A stretch of DNA of 64,000 bases, taken from contig NZ_CP157794.1 in NCBI RefSeq assembly GCF_040111675.1, positions 2,191,501 to 2,255,500 on the forward strand, written 5' to 3'. Made by a program: the position numbers and the translations under genes. Source of the DNA: Salinarimonas sp. (GTDB lineage Bacteria > Pseudomonadota > Alphaproteobacteria > Rhizobiales > Beijerinckiaceae). This document shows positions 8,657 through 15,675 of the stretch, in pieces (position 1 is the first letter of the stretch; each line of letters starts with the position of its first letter). Under the pieces are notes generated by a model that was not told where the DNA came from, made no database searches, and saw only the letters and a list, made by a program, of their open reading frames with translations.

Positions 8657-10165
8657 ATGAATCAGGCGGAATGGTTGCGGCGCACGGCCGAGGCGCGCGG
8701 GGCGGCGCCGGCCCTGATGCTGGGCGAGGCGGTCGTCGCCGATTACGCCGCCTTCGCCCGCCGCGCCGCCGCCTTCGCCGGCTTCCTCGCGGGCCGCGGG
8801 ATCGCGGCCGGAGACCGCGTGGCGCTCCTGATGCGCAACACGCCCGACTACCTCGTCGCGCTCTACGGAATCTGGTGGGCCGGCGCCGCGGCCCTCCCGA
8901 TCAACGCCAAGCTCCATCCGCGCGAGATCGCCTGGATCGTCGAGAACGCGGGCGCGCGGCTGATCGTCGTCACGCCCGATCTCGCGGACGCGGCGCCGGA
9001 CGGCGTCGAGACCCTCGTCGCCGGCACGGATCCCTTCGCCGCCGCGCTCTCCAGGGAGGGACCCGTGGCGCCCGCGCCCCGCGATCCCGGCGACCTCGCC
9101 TGGCTGTTCTACACCTCCGGCACCACCGGGCGGCCCAAGGGCGTGATGATCACGCACGGCATGCTCTCGGCCATGAGCCTCGCCTATCTCGTCGACGTCG
9201 ACCGGGCGGAGCCGGACGACACCGCGCTCTACGCCGCGCCGCTCTCGCACGGGGCGGGGCTCTACGTCATGGTCCACGTGCTGGTCGGCGCGCGCCACGC
9301 CTGCCCGCCGTCCGGCGGCTTCGATCCCGGCGAAGCGCTCGACCTCGCCGGCCGGATCGGGCGCGTGCACATGTTCATGGCGCCCACCATGGTGCGTCGG
9401 CTCACCGACCATGCCCGAAAGGCGGACCGGCGCGGGGAGGGCCTGAAGACCATCGTCTACGGCGGCGGGCCGATGTACGTCGCCGATATCATCGAGGCGG
9501 TCGAGCGCTTCGGGCCGGTCTTCGTGCAGATCTACGGGCAGGGCGAGTGCCCGATGTGCATCTCCGCGCTCTCCCGCCAGGAGGTCGCCGAGCGCACGCA
9601 TCCGCGCTGGCGCGAGCGCCTCGGCTCCGCCGGCCGTGCGCAATGCGTGAGCGAGATCCGCATCGCCGACGCCGACGGCAATCCGCTCCCCGCCGGCGAG
9701 ACCGGCGAGATCCTCGCCCGCGGCGTCGCCGTCATGCCGGGCTACTGGAACGCGCCCGAGGCCACCGCCAAGGCGCTTCGCGAAGGCTGGCTCTTTACCG
9801 GCGACGTCGGCAGCCTCGACGCCGACGGCTACCTCACCCTCAAGGACCGCTCGAAGGACCTGATCATCTCGGGCGGCGCCAACATCTACCCGCGCGAGGT
9901 GGAGGAGGCGCTCCTCGAGCACGACGCGGTGGCCGAATGCGCCGTCGTCGGCCGCCCCCACCCCGACTGGGGCGAGGAGGTCGTCGCCTTCATCGTGGCG
10001 GTGGAGGGGACGCAGGTGGACGCGGCGGTTCTGGACGCCCATTGCCTGGAGCGCATCGCCCGCTTCAAGCGGCCTAAGGATTACCGCTTCGTGGAGGCGC
10101 TGCCGAAGAACAATTACGGGAAGGTGCTGAAGACGGAGCTGAGGGGGATGGCGGGGGAGGGGTGA
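8657..10165 (+). CDS. AMP-forming acyl-CoA synthetase / ligase
   Basis: This 502-residue ANL-superfamily enzyme activates a carboxylate with ATP and transfers it to CoA. The P-loop-like TSGTTGRPKG is at 153-162; YGQGE is the adenine-binding motif; FTGD and the hinge LKDRSKDLIISGG lie in the last quarter; and K489 in NNYGKVLK is the probable catalytic lysine. The ATG at 8657 follows GAGGGGAGGGGAGCG. The substrate is not evident; relatives act on fatty, aromatic or malonyl-type acids. It converges on the SEC-C gene with a 15-bp gap. Confidence 0.88.
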   Translation: MNQAEWLRRTAEARGAAPALMLGEAVVADYAAFARRAAAFAGFLAGRGIAAGDRVALLMRNTPDYLVALYGIWWAGAAALPINAKLHPREIAWIVENAGARLIVVTPDLADAAPDGVETLVAGTDPFAAALSREGPVAPAPRDPGDLAWLFYTSGTTGRPKGVMITHGMLSAMSLAYLVDVDRAEPDDTALYAAPLSHGAGLYVMVHVLVGARHACPPSGGFDPGEALDLAGRIGRVHMFMAPTMVRRLTDHARKADRRGEGLKTIVYGGGPMYVADIIEAVERFGPVFVQIYGQGECPMCISALSRQEVAERTHPRWRERLGSAGRAQCVSEIRIADADGNPLPAGETGEILARGVAVMPGYWNAPEATAKALREGWLFTGDVGSLDADGYLTLKDRSKDLIISGGANIYPREVEEALLEHDAVAECAVVGRPHPDWGEEVVAFIVAVEGTQVDAAVLDAHCLERIARFKRPKDYRFVEALPKNNYGKVLKTELRGMAGEG

Positions 10166-10180
10166 GGCATGCGGTCCGGT

Positions 10181-10858
10181 TCAGTCCGCTCCGCAGCACT
10201 TCTTGAATTTTCGCCCGGAACCGCAAGGACACGGGTCGTTGCGGCCCGGCTGCACCGCAGGAGCCGCCATGGCCCTCGCATGCTCCGCGATGATGCGAAC
10301 CCATGTGGTGATCACGTCCGGCGCGGTGGCGTCGATCGTCTCGTTCAGCTCCGGGAAGAGCGAAGGGTCGGCCTCATCGGCCAGCCCTTCCTCCCGACGG
10401 GCGGCGATGCCCGCCAGCGCCATCAGGCCGAGGAGCGCCTGGTTGGCTCGACGATCGAGCGTGTAGGTCGTCCACGCCTTCGGCCGGAGATTCAAGCCGA
10501 GCCCGAACCCATTGGCCCATAGCTCCCAGATAACCTCGTCCTCGGGCACGTCGTCCCGCTCGAGACGGCCCAGCAACGCCTCGTACCGGTCCGGATGGCG
10601 CGCGAGCGTTCGCGCGATGCGGTCGCAATACCAGAGCAGGTCCTCGAGCAGCGTGTCGGGCATCTCGAGGCCTTCCGGAAACGTCGGCTCGGGCGTCGCG
10701 TCGAAAACGAAGGGCAGCCATTCCGATGCGGGCACGTCGACGGGGCAGAGCGCGAGGCCGACGACGAAGCCGTCGAAGGCTTCGAGCAGCATGCCACCGT
10801 CCGGCAGCCGGACGAGGTCACCCTCCAGTCTCGCCTCGCGTTCGGTGAGCACCCTCAT
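10181..10858 (-). CDS. YecA/UPF0149-family protein with C-terminal SEC-C zinc motif
   Basis: This 225-residue cytoplasmic protein has an N-terminal helical UPF0149-like domain (about 20-185). It ends in the SEC-C motif CPCGSGRKFKKCC, a zinc-binding module also found at the SecA C-terminus. The ATG at 10856-10858 follows GGGAGAG. YecA-like proteins have been linked to ribosome or SecA interaction, but the role here is unknown. The 161 bp upstream (10859-11019) is its likely promoter and shows nothing else. Confidence 0.82.
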   Translation of the reverse strand: MRVLTEREARLEGDLVRLPDGGMLLEAFDGFVVGLALCPVDVPASEWLPFVFDATPEPTFPEGLEMPDTLLEDLLWYCDRIARTLARHPDRYEALLGRLERDDVPEDEVIWELWANGFGLGLNLRPKAWTTYTLDRRANQALLGLMALAGIAARREEGLADEADPSLFPELNETIDATAPDVITTWVRIIAEHARAMAAPAVQPGRNDPCPCGSGRKFKKCCGAD

Positions 10859-11019
10859 GCGCTTCTCTCCCTCGTCCTTCCGTTCGCCGCACGCGTAGCC
10901 GCGATCGGCCCTTCCGCGCAAGAACCGCGGAGCGGCCGATGAGGGCGACGGCCGTCGGTCAGGACTCGGGACCACGCCAGCCGGACGGAGAACAGGTCCG
11001 GCCAACGCTCGCAGCGGCC

Positions 11020-11508
11020 TCACTCCCCGCCGAAGGGCGCGACTTCACGCAGGCCCGCCGAGAGGTCGACGAGGCTTGGAAGCGCGGTGCCGTACGCGAG
11101 CGCCGAGACGATGACGGCGCCGATCAGCAGTGGCGCGAGGATCGCCGTCATCAGCGCGATGGCCAGCTGCCGCCACCACCCGCTCACGGCCCGGACTTGC
11201 CGGACGATCTCGGTGTGGAGAATATGCTCGCGCATCTGCTCGATCTCGCCGCGGAGGTAGTCCCGTGCCGACAGGTCGAAGAAGCTCATCGCCTCGGCGC
11301 TGATCTTGTCGAATCGATTTTCCGGCAAGTTTACGATCCACTCCTCGATTTCGGTCTGGCTCGGCTCTCGCCCGTTCCGCTGCCGAAAGTGCTCGATCCA
11401 ATCCCGCTTCTCCTCGGCGTAGAAGGCGAAGGCGAGCATCGAGACCGGGATCGGTAGATCCTCGCGGGCGAGCAGATGCTCGTAGACGTCACGGTCGTTC
11501 GCCGCCAT
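11020..11508 (-). CDS. Uncharacterised membrane-anchored protein
   Basis: I do not recognise this 162-residue protein. A charged helical N-terminal two-thirds (PSQTEIEEWIVNLPENRF near 49-66, then RDYLRGEIEQMREHIL) is followed by one clear hydrophobic segment at about 112-142, then a short tail. It could be a C-terminally anchored cytoplasmic protein. Its start region is unusual: six copies of a heptanucleotide occupy the place of a normal leader. The upstream small gene (11540-11746) ends 31 bp before it and may be co-transcribed. Confidence 0.65.
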   Translation of the reverse strand: MAANDRDVYEHLLAREDLPIPVSMLAFAFYAEEKRDWIEHFRQRNGREPSQTEIEEWIVNLPENRFDKISAEAMSFFDLSARDYLRGEIEQMREHILHTEIVRQVRAVSGWWRQLAIALMTAILAPLLIGAVIVSALAYGTALPSLVDLSAGLREVAPFGGE

Positions 11509-11510
11509 GC

Positions 11511-11552
11511 CTCACCGCTCACCGCTCACCGCTCACCGCTCAACGCTCACCG
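11511..11552. repeat. Heptanucleotide tandem repeat (CTCACCG x 6)
   Basis: Six consecutive 7-bp units, with one mismatch in the fifth (CTCAACG). On the minus strand they read CGGTGAG and span the last codons and stop of the small gene at 11540 and the whole leader of the gene starting at 11508. Each unit offers a GGTGAG purine stretch, so copy number would alter ribosome-binding spacing. Confidence 0.9.
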
Positions 11553-11746
11553 ATCGGCCGCCGGCGGTACGCCTCCTCCACGACCGCCTTGATGCGCCGG
11601 AGCTGGCGCTCGGCGGCGGGGTCGCGCGGGACGGGGCGCCCGGCGATCGTACGGCGCACGAGGAGGTGGCGCGCGGCACGGCTCTCGGGCGTGGCGAAGA
11701 GCAGGCGCTCGTCGGGCGTGGTCATCGGCTTGCGCGTGCCCGGCAT
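11540..11746 (-). CDS. Small basic protein of unknown function
   Basis: This 68-residue protein is rich in arginine, with the pattern RHLLVRRTIAGRPVP followed by a helical RIKAVVEEAYRRR end. No family is recognised. The ATG at 11744-11746 has a strong GGAGG 5 nt upstream, the best support that the gene is real. Its last codons and stop lie inside the heptanucleotide repeat. It is divergent from the tartrate dehydratase-like gene. It could be a small DNA/RNA-binding or accessory protein; this is guesswork from charge alone. Confidence 0.6.
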   Translation of the reverse strand: MPGTRKPMTTPDERLLFATPESRAARHLLVRRTIAGRPVPRDPAAERQLRRIKAVVEEAYRRRPIGER

Positions 11747-11818
11747 GTCAACCTCCGTCATCGTTGACGTCGAAACCAGACTGACATGCGCGTCGGTTGG
11801 TATCAAGCGGAATCGCAC

Positions 11819-11947
11819 AATCCTGCGACCCTCTCTCCACCCTCGCCGCACCCGCGTCCCAACACCGTCTCCCCACCCCCGCGCCTTCCCCGGCGTCCCC
11901 CGCGCCCCTATCCTCCGCGCCCCGTCCCGAGCCCGGAGCCCGCCCCC
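11819..11947 (+). promoter_or_regulatory. C-rich, G-poor leader before the tartrate dehydratase-like gene (rut-like)
   Basis: The about 130 nt before the ATG at 11948 is strongly strand-asymmetric, with C outnumbering G roughly 3:1 and many CC/TC runs, unlike the surrounding balanced GC. An RNA of this composition is weakly structured and suits Rho loading. No ordinary Shine-Dalgarno is seen except GGAG about 9 nt before the start. Rho-dependent control is an inference. Confidence 0.3.
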
Positions 11948-13117
11948 ATGAAGATCACCGCCATTCGCGACATCGTCGCGCCCATCAAGTCGAACATCGC
12001 CAACGCCTATATCGACTTCTCCCTGATGACGGCCTCGGTGGTCGCGATCGAGACGGACGTCGTGGTGGACGGGCGCCGGGTTGTGGGCTTCGGGTTCAAC
12101 TCGAACGGCCGCTACGCGCCGCAAGGCATTCTGCGGGAACGGTTCATTCCCCGCCTGCGCGACGCCGCGCCCGAGGCCTACCAGGGCGCGGACGGGTTCA
12201 TCGACCCGCACAAGGCCTGGGACCTGATGATGAAGAACGAGAAGCCGGGCGGGCACGGGGAGCGCTCGGTGGCGGTGGGCGTGCTCGACATGGCGCTCTG
12301 GGACGCCCTCGCCAAGGCGCATCGCGTGCCGCTCTGGCGGCTGCTCGCCGACCGCTGCAACGGCGGGCGGGCGGACGAGACGGCCTGGGTCTACGCGGCG
12401 GGGGGCTACTACTATCCCGGCAAGGGCGTGGCGGAGCTCAAGGACGAGATGCGCTCCTATCTCGACCGGGGCTATTCCACGGTGAAGATGAAGGTCGGCC
12501 TCGTGCCGCTGGAGGAGGACCTCGCCCGCATCGAGGCCGTGCTCGACGTGCTCGGCGGCGACGGGTCGAAGCTGTGCGTCGACGTCAACGGCCGCTTCTC
12601 GCTCGAGGAGGCGATCCGCTTCGGCCACGCGATCGCGCCCTATGGCCTGCGCTGGTACGAGGAGCCGCTCGACCCGCTCGATTATCTCGAGCACGCGGCG
12701 CTGGCGACCCTCTACGCGCCCACCCTCGCCACCGGCGAGAACCTGTTCTCGCACCAGGACGCGCGCAACCTGATCCGCCACGGGGGCCTGCGGCCCGACC
12801 GGGACGTCCTCCAGTTCGACCCGGCGCTCTCCTACGGCCTCGTCGAGTACCTGCGCACCCTCGACGTGCTGCGCGCGCACGGCTGGTCGCCGCGGCGCTG
12901 CGTGCCGCATGGCGGGCACCAGTTCGCCCTCAACATCGCCGTCGGCCTCGGGCTCGGCGGCAACGAGAGCTACCCGGACGTCTTCGCCCCCTTCGGCGGC
13001 TTCGCCGACGGCACCCCGGTCTCCGACAGCCGCATCGCCATGCCGGACGTGCCGGGCATCGGCTTCGAGGCGAAGAGCGCGCTCTATGCGGTGATGAAGC
13101 CGCTGGAGGAGGGGTGA
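11948..13117 (+). CDS. tarD: D-tartrate dehydratase-like enolase-superfamily enzyme
   Basis: This 389-residue enzyme belongs to the mandelate racemase/enolase superfamily. It matches, as I recall it, the Bradyrhizobium D-tartrate dehydratase TarD nearly end to end (NAYIDF, NEKPGGHGERSVAVG, ENLFSHQDARNL). Expected active-site residues are present: second Lys of KMK at K182, metal ligands D212, E238 and E264, and general acid H321 in PHGGHQ. It would dehydrate D-tartrate to oxaloacetate. The start was chosen from alignment to the family N-terminus. It stands alone, with a C-rich leader and a palindromic element downstream. Confidence 0.85.
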   Translation: MKITAIRDIVAPIKSNIANAYIDFSLMTASVVAIETDVVVDGRRVVGFGFNSNGRYAPQGILRERFIPRLRDAAPEAYQGADGFIDPHKAWDLMMKNEKPGGHGERSVAVGVLDMALWDALAKAHRVPLWRLLADRCNGGRADETAWVYAAGGYYYPGKGVAELKDEMRSYLDRGYSTVKMKVGLVPLEEDLARIEAVLDVLGGDGSKLCVDVNGRFSLEEAIRFGHAIAPYGLRWYEEPLDPLDYLEHAALATLYAPTLATGENLFSHQDARNLIRHGGLRPDRDVLQFDPALSYGLVEYLRTLDVLRAHGWSPRRCVPHGGHQFALNIAVGLGLGGNESYPDVFAPFGGFADGTPVSDSRIAMPDVPGIGFEAKSALYAVMKPLEEG

Positions 13118-13180
13118 GGGCAGGGGGAACACAACGGCGGGACGGTCCTTTTCGACCCGCGACGCCGGCGCGCTCCCTTC

Positions 13181-13340
13181 CTCCTCCCTTGTGGAGGAGG
13201 TGTCGGCGAAGCCGACGGAGGTGGGTCGTCGGGCAGCGCGAGCCCTTTCTCTTTTGGCTCGCGACGGAAGTGCAGGGCATCCGAGTCGAGACAGTTCTGC
13301 ACGACCCACACCCCCGGCCCCTCGCCACAAGGGCGAGGGG
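13181..13340. repeat. Long palindromic intergenic element (type A relative)
   Basis: The outer segments CTCCTCCCTTGTGGAGGAG (13181-13199) and CCCCTCGCCACAAGGGCGAG (starting 13318) each form hairpins and partly pair with each other. GTGGGTCGT near 13221 pairs with ACGACCCAC near 13300, and GCGAGCC/GGCTCGC form an inner hairpin. It has the same plan as 2171-2362. It occupies the first half of the 366-bp gap 13118-13483. Confidence 0.65.
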
Positions 13341-13392
13341 AGAGCCTGCATCGCGGGCTCGACCGGCCCCGATTTCACGCGGATCCATGTGT

Positions 13393-13439
13393 CTAATTAG
13401 CTAAACGCACTTGTGAGCGGGAAATATCTTTATTTCCCG
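13393..13439 (+). promoter_or_regulatory. AT-rich palindromic region upstream of the ATP-grasp gene
   Basis: In a very GC-rich background this stretch holds CTAATTAG (13393-13400) and a perfect 9-bp inverted repeat, CGGGAAATA (13418-13426) and TATTTCCCG (13431-13439), with a 4-nt spacer. It ends 44 bp before the ATG at 13484. It may be an operator/promoter or a hairpin ending an upstream transcript. Confidence 0.4.
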
Positions 13440-13483
13440 TCGGGCCGGCGTTATCTCTCCTCCTGCACGAGGAGAGGCACGCC

Positions 13484-14437
13484 ATGTCCAAGGTTCACGT
13501 CATCCACGAGAACGACGCCTGGGTGGTCCCGCTGCGCGAGGCGTTCGCGGAGCTCGGGACGCCCGTCGAGGAATGGTTCCTCGATCGCGGCGTGCTCGAC
13601 CTGCGCGCGCCGCCGCCGGAGGGCGTGTTCTACAACCGCATGAGCGCCTCCTCGCACACCCGCGACCACCGCTTCGCCGCGGAATACACGGGCGCCGTGC
13701 TCGCCTGGCTCGAGCGCCACGGCCGCACGGTGGTGAACGACACGAGGGCGCTGCGGCTCGAGGTCTCGAAGGTCGCGCAGTACGAGGCGCTGGCCGCCCA
13801 CGGGATCGCGACGCCCGAGACGCTCGCCGTCATCGGCCGCGAGAACATCCCCGACGCCGCCGCGCGGCTCGGCTATCCGCTGATCCTCAAGCACAATCGC
13901 GGCGGCAAGGGGCTCGGCGTGCGGCTGTTCCTCGGCGAGGCGGCGCTCGCCGAGCATCTCGCCTCGCCGGATTTCGAGGAGCCGATCGACGGGATCACCC
14001 TCGTCCAGCGCTACGTGACGGCGCCGGAGCCGTTCGTCACCCGGCTCGAATTCGTCGGCGGACGCTTTCTCTACGCCGTTCGGGTGGATACGTCGGAGGG
14101 CTTCGAGCTCTGCCCGGCCGACGCCTGCACGGTGGAGGCCGCCGCGATCGGCGAGGCCGCCTGCCCGGCCGTCGCGCCCGCGGCCAAGTTCGCGGTCGTG
14201 CCCGGCTACGAGAACCCGGACATCCCGGCCCTCGAGCGCTTTCTCGCGCAGAACGGCATCGGCATCGCCGGGATCGAGGTGATCGTCGACGAGGCCGGGC
14301 GGCGCTTCGCCTACGACGTCAACACCAACACGAACTACAATCCCGAGGCCGAGGCGACAGCGGGCGTGTCCGGCATGCGCGCCATCGCCCGCCACCTCGA
14401 CGGCCTCCTCGCCCGGGAGCGCCGCAAGGCCGCGTGA
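13484..14437 (+). CDS. ATP-grasp ligase of the RimK family
   Basis: This 317-residue cytoplasmic enzyme has an ATP-grasp fold. An N-terminal pre-ATP-grasp region (1 to about 95) precedes the lysine-containing strand PLILKHNRGGKGLGV (about 130-144) and the metal-binding AYDVNTNTNYNP near 280-291. RimK relatives join an amino acid to a carboxylate using ATP, for example adding glutamate to a peptide or protein. The acceptor is unknown here. GAGGAG lies close upstream of the ATG. It is convergent with the response-regulator gene (6-bp gap). Confidence 0.78.
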   Translation: MSKVHVIHENDAWVVPLREAFAELGTPVEEWFLDRGVLDLRAPPPEGVFYNRMSASSHTRDHRFAAEYTGAVLAWLERHGRTVVNDTRALRLEVSKVAQYEALAAHGIATPETLAVIGRENIPDAAARLGYPLILKHNRGGKGLGVRLFLGEAALAEHLASPDFEEPIDGITLVQRYVTAPEPFVTRLEFVGGRFLYAVRVDTSEGFELCPADACTVEAAAIGEAACPAVAPAAKFAVVPGYENPDIPALERFLAQNGIGIAGIEVIVDEAGRRFAYDVNTNTNYNPEAEATAGVSGMRAIARHLDGLLARERRKAA

Positions 14438-14443
14438 GGGAGC

Positions 14444-14833
14444 TCACCGCGCGCCGATCTTCTCCCGGATCGTCGGCACGAGCCGCGCGGTGAGATAGCC
14501 TTTCGTGATGAAGGCCGCGCCGTCGGGCAGCGGCCCGCTCGTCGCGTCGGAATGGCCGGAGGTCATGATCACCACGACGTCCGGCCAGCGCCGGCGCGCC
14601 TGCGCCGCGAGCTCGAAGCCGTCGATCGGTCCCGGCACGTGCGCGTCGGTGACGAGGGCCGTGACGGCGCGCGCGCTCTCGAGCAGCTGGAGCCCGCCGG
14701 CCGTGTCGTCGGCGGCGAGGACCTGGAAGCCGGCGTCGTTCAGGTGGCGCGCGATGGCGTCGCGCTCGTCCTGCTCTTCCTCCACCAGGACTACCACGTG
14801 CGGCGGCGTCGCCCCCGCGGATGTCGTCGTCAC
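14444..14833 (-). CDS. Single-domain response regulator (stand-alone receiver)
   Basis: This 129-residue protein is only a receiver domain, with no output domain. The phospho-acceptor aspartate is in VTDAHVPGPIDGFE, and a conserved-position lysine follows in FITKGY. The acidic pocket reads VEEEQD rather than the usual VDDD, and PKP is replaced by TKG. I prefer the GTG at 14831-14833 because GGAGG lies about 8 nt upstream; another GTG at 14866 would add 11 residues. No partner kinase is adjacent; such proteins often act in phosphorelays or chemotaxis. Confidence 0.78.
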   Translation of the reverse strand: MTTTSAGATPPHVVVLVEEEQDERDAIARHLNDAGFQVLAADDTAGGLQLLESARAVTALVTDAHVPGPIDGFELAAQARRRWPDVVVIMTSGHSDATSGPLPDGAAFITKGYLTARLVPTIREKIGAR

Positions 14834-14952
14834 GGCGATGCCCTCCGTCGCGTCGTCGCACGGCACAGCGCGCGAGCGTCGGCCGCAGTTCCCGGACCCG
14901 AGGGTCCGGACGCATCTGGACAGGCCCGGATCGGCGCGGTTATCTCGCGTCC

Positions 14953-15594
14953 ATGCGAGGCGACCCGTGCGTCCCGACGATCTGGCCCGTCACGCCGCCG
15001 ACGACGCTCGAGACCGAGCGGCTCGTCCTGCGGCCGTGGCGCGACGCCGACCGCGCGCCCTTCGCGGCGCTCAACGCCGATCCGGCCGTGATGACGTTCT
15101 TTCCCGCGGTCCTCGACCGGCTCGACAGCGATGCGGCGGCGGCGCGCTTTCGCGCCCGTTTCGATCGCCACGGCTGGGGATTGTGGGCGGTGGAGGTGAA
15201 GGGCGGGCCCGCCTTCGTCGGCTTCACCGGGCTCAACCCGGCGCCCGAAACGCTCCCCTTCGCGCCGGCGATGGAGATCGGCTGGCGGCTCGCCCGCGCG
15301 GCCTGGGGGAGGGGATACGCCACCGAGGCGGCGCGCGCGGCGCTGCGCTTCGGCTTCGAGCGGCTGCGCCTTCCCGAGATCGTCAGCTTCACCACGCCGC
15401 TCAACGAGCGCTCCGTCGCCGTGATGGAACGCCTCGGCCTGCGGCGCGATCGGCGTGGCGGTTTCGCGCATCCGGCCTTTCCCGAAGGGCACCGGCTGCG
15501 GCCGCACGTGCTCTACCGCATCCCGTCCGATCGCGTTCGTCGACACGGCTCAAGCGAAGCCGGCCCCGCTCCCGACGAATGCGCAGCAATTTAA
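14953..15594 (+). CDS. GNAT-family N-acetyltransferase (RimJ/RimL type)
   Basis: This 213-residue enzyme would use acetyl-CoA to acetylate a protein N-terminus or small molecule. It begins with TLETERLVLRPW, the usual RimJ/RimL start. The acetyl-CoA-binding turn is in RAAWGRGYATEAARA (motif A), followed by NERSVAVMERLGLRR (motif B). The ATG at 14953 is weakly supported by its leader. Its C-terminus is about 15 residues longer than typical and low in hydrophobicity. It is divergent from the single-domain regulator. Confidence 0.8.
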   Translation: MRGDPCVPTIWPVTPPTTLETERLVLRPWRDADRAPFAALNADPAVMTFFPAVLDRLDSDAAAARFRARFDRHGWGLWAVEVKGGPAFVGFTGLNPAPETLPFAPAMEIGWRLARAAWGRGYATEAARAALRFGFERLRLPEIVSFTTPLNERSVAVMERLGLRRDRRGGFAHPAFPEGHRLRPHVLYRIPSDRVRRHGSSEAGPAPDECAAI

Positions 15595-15624
15595 TAACGC
15601 CTTAAGAGTGCATCTGCCAGGGTC

Positions 15625-15647
15625 GGGCAACTTATCTCGTGTTGCCC
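15625..15647 (+). promoter_or_regulatory. Inverted repeat in the chemoreceptor leader
   Basis: GGGCAAC (15625-15631) and GTTGCCC (15641-15647) form 7-bp arms around a 9-nt AT-richer loop, 28 bp before the chemoreceptor ATG. It could be an operator or a leader hairpin. No U-tract follows. Confidence 0.3.
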
Positions 15648-15675
15648 CTCCTTCCGATTGCACCGGAGGCCCCTG

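Noticed and set aside
11511..11552. Possible CRISPR-like repeat
   Set aside because: Units are only 7 bp with no spacers.
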